A DNA stretch of 62,515 nucleotides, from contig NZ_JAGTJJ010000061.1 of NCBI RefSeq assembly GCF_028435365.1, positions 1 to 62,515 of the forward strand, read 5' to 3'. The notes under the pieces were generated by a model. The model did no database searches. It saw only the letters and a program-made list of their open reading frames with translations, and was not told the origin of the DNA. The first letter of the stretch is position 1; every line of letters starts with the position of its first letter. Shown one piece after another: positions 16,859 to 24,955 of the stretch. The position numbers and the translations under genes are program-made. Source of the stretch: Polyangium jinanense (GTDB lineage: Bacteria > Myxococcota > Polyangia > Polyangiales > Polyangiaceae).

Positions 16859-19225
16859 GTGCAACCAGGAACGATCGTCGCGGATCGGTTCGTCGTGGAA
16901 GCCCTCGCAGGCACCGGCGGCATGGGGGCGGTCTACCGTGCCTTCGATCGCGCGCAGGGGCAGCGCGTCGCGCTCAAGCTCCTCGCCGCAGGCGAGGCAA
17001 GTTACGCCGCACGTTTCGCCGAAGAAGCTCGGATCCTCGCCCACCTCGCCCACCCGGGGGTGGTTCAGTGGATCGCGCACGGCGAGGATGCGGGCGGGCA
17101 GCGCTGGCTCGCCCTGGAGTGGCTCGAAGGCGAGGACCTCGCCGCGCGGCTCGTCCGCGGGGCGCTCACCGTGGAGGAGTGCCTCGCCGTCGGCCTCGCT
17201 GCGGCGGAGGCACTCGCGGCCGCGCACGCACACGGCATCATTCATCGCGACATCAAGCCCTCGAACCTCTTCCTGGTCGGAGGCGACCCAAGCCGGGTCA
17301 AACTCCTCGACTTCGGGGTCGCTCGCCGCACCAACGTGACGCACGCCATCACGCGCAGCGGGGTGGTCGTGGGAACGCCGGGGTACATCGCGCCCGAGCA
17401 GGTCCGCGGCGACCCCACGGACGCGCGCGCCGACGTCTTCGGGCTCGGGGCCGTGCTCTACGAGTGCCTCGCTGGCCGGCCCGCCTTCGCGGGTGGCCCC
17501 ATGATGGCCGTGCTGGCGAGGCTCCTCGTGCATGAGCCGCCGCCCCTGCGCCGTGTGCGCGGCGATATCCCCCCGGAGCTCGATGCGCTGATCGCGCGCA
17601 TGCTCGCCAAGGAGCCGGAAGCGCGGCTGGCCGACGGCGCCGCGGTGGCGGAGGCGATCTGCAGCCTGAGCCCACGGAGCTTCCGGCGGGATGCGAGCGA
17701 GCCGGAAGGCGGCAATGCGTTCGGTGAAAACGAGCAGCGCGTGATCTCCGTGGTCGTCGCCGCTCCGTCGTTCGACGAGCGACCGGGTGACACCGACACC
17801 GCGTGGTTTACACGCGTCGAGACCGCGCTCGCCCGTATCGACATGCGCGCGTACGCGATGACGGGCGGGCTTCTGCTCGTGCGCTCGAAGGACGCTGGGA
17901 GCCCCGACCAGGCGCTCCAGGCGGCACGCGGCGCGCTGCTGTTACGCTCTCTGCTCGAACGCGAGGTCACGGAGGTGCCGAGGATCGCGATCGTCACGGG
18001 GACCTCCGAGATCGCCGGTCGATTGCCTGCGGGCGAGCTCCTGGATCGTGCGGCCTCGTTGCTGGCGGAGCCTGCGCTCGTGGCGGGGGCCGCGTACGTC
18101 GACGATGCGACCCAGGCGCTGCTCGGCACCCGGCTCGACGTCCACCGCGGACCGGCCGGCTGGGAGCTCCACGGCGAACGCGAAAAGGGCGCGCGCGTCG
18201 TAATCGATTGTGCGAGCCCCTTCGTCGGCCGCGAGCGCGAGCTCTCCGCGCTGATGGCCCTGTTCGAGGATTGCACCGGCGAGGGGCTCGCCCGCGCCGT
18301 GCTCGTGACGGGGCCGGCGGGGATCGGCAAGACCCGGCTGTGCCACGAAGCCGTCCTGCGTATCGGCGCCATGGCGCCGGAGGTGGAAATCTGGACGGCC
18401 CGCGGCCCCATGGCCGGCGATGCAGCGCCGTTCGGCGTTCTCGGCTCGATCGTTCGGCAGGCGCGAGGCCATGTTCCCGGAGAGGTAGCCCCTGCGTTCT
18501 CGAGCCTGGCCGAGGCCGCCGTCGAGAACAGGCCGCTGCTCCTCATCGTCGACGACCTGCAATGGGCGGATGCGCCGTCGGTGCTGGCCGTCGAGCAAGC
18601 GCTGCATCGGCTCCAGGATCGGCCGCTCTTCGTGCTCGCGCTCGCGCGACCGGAGGTGCACGAGCGTTTCCCGCGGATGTGGGTCGAGCGCGACGCGCAG
18701 GAGATCCACCTCGGTGGCCTCGCGCCTCGCGCAGCTGCACGACTCGTGCATCACGCCCTCGGCGAGGGCGCCGAACCGGCCAAGGTCGCGGCGCTCGTCG
18801 AACGCGCCGGAGGCCACCCGTTCTACCTGGAGGAGCTGATCCGCGCCGCGGCCGAGGGGCGCGGCGAAACGTTGCCCGAAACGGTGCTTTCGATGCTTCA
18901 AGCGCGGCTCGCAGGACTCGCCCCGGAAGAGCGGCGCTTTCTGCGCGCCGCCAGCATTTTCGGGGACGTGTTCTGGGTGCGCGGCGTGCTCCGCGTGCTC
19001 GGCGGCGGCTCTCCCGCCGTCGTGTCGGCGCTCGTCGATCACGGCCTACTGGAGCGCCACCCGACGAGCCGGTTGCTGGACGAGGAGGAGGTGTCGTTCT
19101 GTGATCCGCTCGTGCGCGAGGCGGCATACGCGACCTTGACCGCGGCGGATCGCGCGCGTGGACAGGCGGTGGCCGCAGCCTGGTTCGAACGGGTGGGCGA
19201 GACGCGCGAGTGCGTCTTGAAGTGA
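16859..19225 (+). CDS. Multidomain Ser/Thr kinase, paralogue truncated before the TPR region
   Basis: From GTG 16859, 788 residues. Kinase motifs are intact (GTGGMG, VALKLL, HRDIKPSN, DFGVA, IAPEQ). A degenerate cyclase-like domain follows (~290-430), then the ATPase with GPAGIGKT near 484 and LLIVDDLQWAD near 560. It aligns with the upstream kinase until AAAWFERVGE and then stops after TRECVLK, where the paralogue continues for ~450 more residues of TPR. The stop lies inside an ~85-bp repeat that recurs at 24871. Probably a truncated duplicate; the kinase and ATPase could still fold. Confidence 0.88.
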   Translation: MQPGTIVADRFVVEALAGTGGMGAVYRAFDRAQGQRVALKLLAAGEASYAARFAEEARILAHLAHPGVVQWIAHGEDAGGQRWLALEWLEGEDLAARLVRGALTVEECLAVGLAAAEALAAAHAHGIIHRDIKPSNLFLVGGDPSRVKLLDFGVARRTNVTHAITRSGVVVGTPGYIAPEQVRGDPTDARADVFGLGAVLYECLAGRPAFAGGPMMAVLARLLVHEPPPLRRVRGDIPPELDALIARMLAKEPEARLADGAAVAEAICSLSPRSFRRDASEPEGGNAFGENEQRVISVVVAAPSFDERPGDTDTAWFTRVETALARIDMRAYAMTGGLLLVRSKDAGSPDQALQAARGALLLRSLLEREVTEVPRIAIVTGTSEIAGRLPAGELLDRAASLLAEPALVAGAAYVDDATQALLGTRLDVHRGPAGWELHGEREKGARVVIDCASPFVGRERELSALMALFEDCTGEGLARAVLVTGPAGIGKTRLCHEAVLRIGAMAPEVEIWTARGPMAGDAAPFGVLGSIVRQARGHVPGEVAPAFSSLAEAAVENRPLLLIVDDLQWADAPSVLAVEQALHRLQDRPLFVLALARPEVHERFPRMWVERDAQEIHLGGLAPRAAARLVHHALGEGAEPAKVAALVERAGGHPFYLEELIRAAAEGRGETLPETVLSMLQARLAGLAPEERRFLRAASIFGDVFWVRGVLRVLGGGSPAVVSALVDHGLLERHPTSRLLDEEEVSFCDPLVREAAYATLTAADRARGQAVAAAWFERVGETRECVLK

Positions 19226-19297
19226 CGCGCGGCGCGTCGCGATCGGACGCAGGCACCGGTTGGGCGCACGAGGTACGCCCCGCGAGGCTCGGCGGGG
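19212..19297. repeat. 85-bp direct repeat, left copy
   Basis: Begins GCGTCTTGAAGTGACGC and runs to GCTCGGCGGGG. It matches 24871-24955 at roughly 80% in the same orientation. It provides the premature stop of the truncated kinase and lies just past the 3' end of the giant lipoprotein gene. Confidence 0.6.
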
Positions 19298-19319
19298 TTT
19301 TCAGCCCGGTCCTGGCTGG

Positions 19320-22300
19320 CTACCAGACAGTCTCGAGGTAGTAGGGGCTGCTCGCCGAGAATGCGCCATTGACGCCGAAGACCTTGATACTGATGGTCAC
19401 GGTCTGGCTGCTCGTATTGGTGTATGTCACGTGCTCGGTCAGCCCGGCGCCCAGCTTTCCGCTCGCGACGGGCTGAAAAATGTTGATGTCTTGATAAAGC
19501 TCCACGTCGTAGTTCAGGTTCGCAGGAGGCCGCATATCCACCGTCATCGTTCTGCCAGCTCCGAGGCTGACTTTAAACCAGTCGGTGTCGGTCCAGGCTG
19601 AGCTCAAATAGGCGGCGTAGACCGTGAACGGGCTAGCGAAGTTGGCCGTTGCCATGATGTTGTTCCACTCGACCTCGGCCTCGCAAAGGTTGCAATCAAG
19701 CGTGCCGCCGCAACCGTCCGGGATCGCACTGCCGCAGATCGGCGCCATCGCACTGCAACTGGTCGGCGTGCACACGCACAGGAAGCGCGCGTCGCAGCTT
19801 TGGCCAGGACTGCACGTCCCGCACCACCCGCCGCATCCGTCGCTACCGCACTGCTTGCCGTCACAGGTTGGCGTACAGGCGCAGTCCCTATCGCACTCCC
19901 AGGCAGGAAGGCCAGGTGTGATGGTGCAGTTGAGGAAGGGGTCACAGACCCCGTCACCGAGGGCGGGCGTGCAGTCCTGCGCGCAACTCCCATAATCACG
20001 CTCGCCTAAACTGCAGATGCCGTCACCACACCAGGGGACCTGGATAGGGTACGATCCCCAGCACCAGAGGGTGCCGTCGGTCTTACGCACGCAGATGTGG
20101 TCGCCGTCGCTGAGCGCGACCTCGGCCACGGCGTTGCCAAGCGTGCTCGCTTCCACCTGTACTGGCGTTGTACTGCCCTTGGCGAGGTTGTCGTCAAGAC
20201 TGCCGCCCCAGCACCAGAGAGTGCCGTCGGTTTTGCGCGCGCAGGTGACGCCTTCGCCGAGCGCGACCTCGGCCACGGCATTGCCGAGGGTGTTCGCCCC
20301 GACCCGCACTGGTGTTGTCTTGTCCACGGTCGTGCCATCGCCGAGCTGGCCGGAAGAGTTCCTTCCCCAGCACCAGAGAGTGCCGTCGGTCTTGCGCGCG
20401 CAGCTATGCTCGTCGCCGAGCGCGACCTCGGTCACGGCGTTGCCGAGGGTGCTCGCCCCGACCCGCACGGGCGTTGTCTTGTCCACGGTCGTGCCATCGC
20501 CGAGCTGGCCTGAGTCGTTGTCTCCCCAGCACCAAAGAGTGCCGTCGGACTTGCGCGCGCAGCTGTGATAGTCGCCGAGCGCGACCTCAGCCACGGCGCT
20601 GCCGAGCGCGCTCGCCCCGGCCTGCACGGGCGCTACCTTGTCCACGGTCGTCCCATCGCCGAGCTGCCCGTAGGCGTTCCATCCCCAGCACCAGAGAGTG
20701 CCGTCGGTCTTGCGCGCGCAGCTATGCTCGTCGCCGAGCGCGACCTTGGCCACGGCGTTGCCGAGGGTGCTCGCCCCGACCTGCACTGGCGTTGGCGTGA
20801 ACACGGTCGTGCCATCGCCGAGCTCGCCGAACGCATTCGCTCCCCAGCACCAGAGAGTGCCGTCGGTCTTGCGCGCGCAGCTATGCTCGTCGCCGAGCGC
20901 GACCTCGGCCACGGCGTTGCCGAGGGTGCTCGCCCCGACCTGCACTGGCGTTGGCTTGTCCACAGCGCTTCCGTCGCCGAGCTGGTTTGAGTGGTTAGAT
21001 CCCCAGCACCAGAGAGTGCCGTCGGTCTTGCGCGCGCATCTGTGGTAGCCGCCGAGCGCGATCTGGACCGTTAGCTTGCAGTCGGTCGGGCAGTTCCCTG
21101 AAGTCTCGCCTGGATCGCACTTCTCGTCACCGCAGCTCGAGGTGCGGCAGTCGGCCGGGCTGCTTGTTCGTGCCTCGTTGACCCCGCAGACCGCATCATT
21201 GGCATCGCAGCGCAATCCCATCATTTGGACCGGAAGGACCTGTGGTGGGGCCGGATAACCAGTGGGAAACTGACCAACGTCGTTGTCTCCCCAGCACCAG
21301 AGGGTGCCATCCGTCTTGCGCACGCAGGTGTGGTTCACAGAGAGCTCGATCTCAGCCGCAGCGCTGCCAAGCGCGCTCGCCCCGGCCCGCACCGGCGTCG
21401 TCTTGTTCACGGTGGTGCCATCGCCGAGCTGGCCGGAGGCATTGTCTCCCCAGCACCAGAGGGTGCCATCGGTCTTGCGCACACAGCTGTGCTCGTAGCC
21501 GAGCGCGACTTCAGCCACAGCGCTGCCGAGCACGCTCGCTCCGGCCTGCACCGGCGTCGTCTTGTTCACGGTGGTGCCGTCGCCGAGCTGGCCGGAGGCA
21601 TTCTTTCCCCAGCACCAGAGGGTGCCATTGGTCTTGCGCGCGCAGGTGTGGTAAACGCCGAGTGCGACGTCGGTCACGGCGCTGCCGAGCGCGCTCGCCC
21701 CGGCCTGCACCGGCGTCGTCTTGTCCGCGGTGGTGCCGTCGCCGAGCTGGCCGGACGCATTGTCTCCCCAGCACCAGAGGGTGCCATTGATCTTGCGCGC
21801 GCAGGTGTGTCGAAAGCCGAGCGCGACCGCAGCTACGGCGTTACTGAGCGTGCTCGCTCCTGCTTGCACCGGCGTCGTCTTGTTCACGTTGGTGCCGTCG
21901 CCGACCTGACCGTCGTTGTTGCCTCCCCAGCACCAGAGGGTGCCATCGTTCTTGCGCGCGCAACTGTGAAACGCTCCAAGGGCTACCTCGGCCACGTCCG
22001 AAAGCCCAGATACCAGGGTCGCATGCACATGATTGGTCATGGTGCCGTCACCGAGCTGACCGAGGGAGTTATTTCCCCAGCAATAGACGCTTCCCGCAGA
22101 AGTGCGCGCGCATGCGTGGCCAAGCCCTGCAGCCACTGCGAGTATGCCGGTGAGCGGGCTACCGTCGCTCTTCATCACCTGCTGCGCCTCCATCCCGACG
22201 CCTTTTCCCCAGCACCACGCCGTGCCGTCTGTCTTGGCCGCACACATGTAACCAGAGCCCGCGGAGAAGTGTCCCACGCAGCAGAATTGCCCCGGCTGGC

Positions 22301-24746
22301 ACGTGACATAGGTCGGGCAGCGTCGAGCGACGTTATCGCCTAGATTGACCCCCACCCGCGTCTCGGCGTCCATCGCAAAGGTATTGCAAGGGCTCGACAC
22401 CGGGGTGATCTGTGGCAAATCCCAATCCGAGGCCCAATCACAATTGTCCGCGTACCAAGGCGCCACCTGCACGTCGATGAGCACGTCGTTCTGGAAGGTG
22501 CCACGCGAGGCCAGGTCCGGCACATCATATCCAGGCTCGCACTGATTCAGCTCATTTTCGTCGAAGGGCAGACCGCCCGTCTTGTCTGCATGGTTGTAGA
22601 CGCTGATGGCCACGCCGGAGCGGTCGGTGGACGTCTTCAGGCCCAGCGCGGCCACGAAGTCCTGATCCTTGAGCGTGCCATCGGAGTGAAAGTCGAGCGG
22701 ATTGAGGTTCCAGGCGTTGTTCGACGTGTAGCCCGTGGGCACCGCGCCCGGCTCGGCGCGCTCGATGATGGCGCCGACGTGATTGTGGATGAACTCGAAG
22801 TGGGTCGACCATGCATTGGGCCCCCAAATCAACTGCCTGGCAAAAAACGAGCGCGGCGAGAGGCTTGCAATGGTGTCGCCGGGGTGCGCCGGGTCCGGGA
22901 TCCGCTTGATGGCATAGCCCACTACCCCGCCCGCGAGGCGGCCCTTGCCGCAGAGCCATTTCGAGCCTGCCGGCGCCGTCGTATCGTAGGCGTTGACGCA
23001 AAAATAGCGGAAGTACGTGCTGAATAGCGGCGCCGACCCGTCGGGGTTCGCCGTGCGCGCCTCCGGACCCGTGACCGGATGCAAGAGGATCGGCCGGATC
23101 ACCTTGTCCGCGCAGGCGATCGCGTAGCTCGTGAAGAGCTCGTAGGTGACGTTGGTCTCGGCCGAGCCGCTGCCGTCGAAGTCCTCGGCGATGTCGACGG
23201 TCGCCACCGGGCAGGTCGTCGGATCCGTGTTGCCGCAGCTCTGGTAGAGCGGCTCGTGCACGCCGTTCATCGTGATCAGCTTGGGCAGCACCAGATCGAC
23301 TTTGACCCCGCCTGCCAGTGTGTCGCGGATCCGCGTCGCCGGGCAGAGGACGTCCATCTGGTCGAGCGTATATTGCGAAAAATCCGTGATCGACGTGCTC
23401 GGGATGAGCTTGTTTTCCTCCTCGATCACCAGCGTCCCGCCGGCCGCGCCAGTCCACAGGCTCTCGAAGGCGCTGTTGTAGCTGCCGTTGAAGGTGCCGT
23501 CGTAGGTGCCGCTGATGGTCCCGCTGAAGCTGCCGTTGTGGGTGCCGTTGTAGGTGCCATTGTAGGTGCCGTTGTACGTACCGTTGAGGCTCCCGTTGTA
23601 GGTCCCATTGATGGTGCCGTTGTAGGTGCCGTTGATCGTCCCGTTGAAGGCTGGGTCGTTGATCAGCACGCCGTTGTAGGTGCCGTTGAGGCTCCCGTTG
23701 TAGGTGCCATTGACGCTCCCGTTATAGGTACCGTTCAGGCTCCCGTTGAGCGAGCTGTTGAGGGTGCCATTGTAGGTGCCATTGTAGGTGCCGTTGTAGG
23801 TGCCGTTGACGCTCCCGTTGATGGTGCCGTTGTAGGTGCCGTTGATCGTCCCGTTGTAGGTACCGTTGATCGTGCCATTGTAGGCCGTGTCGTTGATCGG
23901 CGCGCCGTTGTAGGTGCCGTTGAGGCTCCCGTTGTAGGTACCGTTGACGGTGCCGTTGAGCCCGTTGATGGTGCCGTTGTACGTCCCGTTGTAGGTGCCG
24001 TTCAAGGAGCCATTGTACGTGCCATTGTAGGTGCCGTTGTAGGTGCCATTGTACGTACCATTGTAGGTGCCGTTGAGCGACCCGTTGTAGGTACCGTTGA
24101 GTGTCCCGTTGTAGGCCGGGTCGTTGATCGGCGCTCCGTTGTAGGTACCGTTGAGCGACCCGTTGTAAGTGCCGTTGTAGGTGCCATTGTATGTACCATT
24201 CAGCGTCCCGTTGTAGGTGCCGTTGGCAGTACCGTTGTACGTTCCGTTGAGTGTCCCGTTCAGCGCGCTGTTGATGCTGCCGTTGTAGGTGCCGTTGACG
24301 GCGCCGTTGTAGGTACCGTTGACGGTGCCGTTGTAGGCAGGATTGTTGATGGGCGCGCCGTTGTAGGTGCCGTTGAGGCTCCCGTTGTAGGTACCGTTGA
24401 CGGTGCCGTTGACCGCGCTGTTGAGGGCTCCGTTGATCCCGTTGTAGGTGCCGTTGAGCGTGCCGTTCAGCGCATTGAACGTGCCGTTCAGGGAGCTGTT
24501 GATGGTGCCATTGACGCCGTTCAGCGACCCGTTCAGCGAGCTGTTGAGGGCGCCGTTGAACGTAGCATTGTACGAACCATTAAGCGTGCCGTTGATGTTC
24601 GAATTCGACGTCGCGGCCTGCTGACTCACGCCCGTGGCCGGCTCGGTCGAATCGTCCGGAGGCTCGAACTGGCACGCCACGAAGCTCGTGGCGAGCGAGG
24701 CAACAGGCAACAGCCACGACCGTATCCGTATCCGCGTCTTGTTCAT
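19320..24746 (-). CDS. Giant lipoprotein: N-G-T/S tetrapeptide repeats, RCC1 repeats, PPC-like end
   Basis: 1808 residues. Signal peptide with lipobox FVAC (Cys25). Residues ~48-425 are almost pure tetrapeptides NGTY, NGTL, NGSL, NGTI, with a higher-order block containing APINDPAYNG appearing four times. Residues ~430-835 form a Cys-containing globular domain I cannot name. Residues ~840-1575 hold about 14 RCC1-like repeats of ~51 residues (HSCARKTDGTLWCWG, GQLGDGT), split by a Cys-rich insert (CGDEKCDPGETSGNC). A Cys-rich stretch follows, then a pre-peptidase C-terminal-like beta domain (WFKVSLGAGRTMTVDM). Surface adhesion or binding is inferred. It is flanked by 85-bp direct repeats. Confidence 0.85.
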   Translation of the reverse strand: MNKTRIRIRSWLLPVASLATSFVACQFEPPDDSTEPATGVSQQAATSNSNINGTLNGSYNATFNGALNSSLNGSLNGVNGTINSSLNGTFNALNGTLNGTYNGINGALNSAVNGTVNGTYNGSLNGTYNGAPINNPAYNGTVNGTYNGAVNGTYNGSINSALNGTLNGTYNGTANGTYNGTLNGTYNGTYNGTYNGSLNGTYNGAPINDPAYNGTLNGTYNGSLNGTYNGTYNGTYNGTYNGTYNGSLNGTYNGTYNGTINGLNGTVNGTYNGSLNGTYNGAPINDTAYNGTINGTYNGTINGTYNGTINGSVNGTYNGTYNGTYNGTLNSSLNGSLNGTYNGSVNGTYNGSLNGTYNGVLINDPAFNGTINGTYNGTINGTYNGSLNGTYNGTYNGTYNGTHNGSFSGTISGTYDGTFNGSYNSAFESLWTGAAGGTLVIEEENKLIPSTSITDFSQYTLDQMDVLCPATRIRDTLAGGVKVDLVLPKLITMNGVHEPLYQSCGNTDPTTCPVATVDIAEDFDGSGSAETNVTYELFTSYAIACADKVIRPILLHPVTGPEARTANPDGSAPLFSTYFRYFCVNAYDTTAPAGSKWLCGKGRLAGGVVGYAIKRIPDPAHPGDTIASLSPRSFFARQLIWGPNAWSTHFEFIHNHVGAIIERAEPGAVPTGYTSNNAWNLNPLDFHSDGTLKDQDFVAALGLKTSTDRSGVAISVYNHADKTGGLPFDENELNQCEPGYDVPDLASRGTFQNDVLIDVQVAPWYADNCDWASDWDLPQITPVSSPCNTFAMDAETRVGVNLGDNVARRCPTYVTCQPGQFCCVGHFSAGSGYMCAAKTDGTAWCWGKGVGMEAQQVMKSDGSPLTGILAVAAGLGHACARTSAGSVYCWGNNSLGQLGDGTMTNHVHATLVSGLSDVAEVALGAFHSCARKNDGTLWCWGGNNDGQVGDGTNVNKTTPVQAGASTLSNAVAAVALGFRHTCARKINGTLWCWGDNASGQLGDGTTADKTTPVQAGASALGSAVTDVALGVYHTCARKTNGTLWCWGKNASGQLGDGTTVNKTTPVQAGASVLGSAVAEVALGYEHSCVRKTDGTLWCWGDNASGQLGDGTTVNKTTPVRAGASALGSAAAEIELSVNHTCVRKTDGTLWCWGDNDVGQFPTGYPAPPQVLPVQMMGLRCDANDAVCGVNEARTSSPADCRTSSCGDEKCDPGETSGNCPTDCKLTVQIALGGYHRCARKTDGTLWCWGSNHSNQLGDGSAVDKPTPVQVGASTLGNAVAEVALGDEHSCARKTDGTLWCWGANAFGELGDGTTVFTPTPVQVGASTLGNAVAKVALGDEHSCARKTDGTLWCWGWNAYGQLGDGTTVDKVAPVQAGASALGSAVAEVALGDYHSCARKSDGTLWCWGDNDSGQLGDGTTVDKTTPVRVGASTLGNAVTEVALGDEHSCARKTDGTLWCWGRNSSGQLGDGTTVDKTTPVRVGANTLGNAVAEVALGEGVTCARKTDGTLWCWGGSLDDNLAKGSTTPVQVEASTLGNAVAEVALSDGDHICVRKTDGTLWCWGSYPIQVPWCGDGICSLGERDYGSCAQDCTPALGDGVCDPFLNCTITPGLPAWECDRDCACTPTCDGKQCGSDGCGGWCGTCSPGQSCDARFLCVCTPTSCSAMAPICGSAIPDGCGGTLDCNLCEAEVEWNNIMATANFASPFTVYAAYLSSAWTDTDWFKVSLGAGRTMTVDMRPPANLNYDVELYQDINIFQPVASGKLGAGLTEHVTYTNTSSQTVTISIKVFGVNGAFSASSPYYLETVW
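20040..22100 (-). repeat. Tandem RCC1-coding DNA repeats of about 155 bp
   Basis: The string CCCCAGCACCAGAG recurs about every 150-165 bases on the plus strand, each time encoding LWCWG on the minus strand. Units are so alike at DNA level that recent duplication or gene conversion is likely. A non-repeat Cys-rich insert interrupts the array near 21060-21220. Confidence 0.8.
23480..24590 (-). repeat. 12-bp periodic minisatellite coding for N-G-T/S tetrapeptides
   Basis: CCGTTGTAGGTG and close variants are repeated for about 1.1 kb in a strict 12-base register, encoding successive NGTY-type tetrapeptides on the minus strand. A longer block that includes a GTCGTTGATC word recurs four times, so the array grew by duplication at two scales. 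Confidence 0.85.
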
Positions 24747-24870
24747 GAGGCCTCCGTGCCCGGCACGTGTATGCCGACCAGCGGCCGGTCAGAAGCAACG
24801 CGGGTGCCATCCGGCGGAAGCGCCGCCCTCGCTCCGCGCGCTCAGCTGCTACGCGTGCCTGCGTTCTTGC

Positions 24871-24955
24871 GCGTCTCGAAGTGACGCTGGGCGCGTCCCG
24901 ACGTGACGCAGGCCCCGGCGGGCGCACGAGCTACCCCTCGCGAGTCTCGGTGGGC
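24871..24955. repeat. 85-bp direct repeat, right copy
   Basis: Begins GCGTCTCGAAGTGACGC; same orientation as 19212-19297. It overlaps the last codons and stop of the sigma-54-type activator and lies 125 bp upstream of the giant lipoprotein gene. Confidence 0.6.

Noticed and set aside
23079..24884. Plus-strand frame rich in Val-Gly-Ala repeats (about 600 codons)
   Set aside because: It is the antisense shadow of the N-G-T/S repeat; no ribosome site or signal, and the opposite strand has a clear signal peptide and domains.
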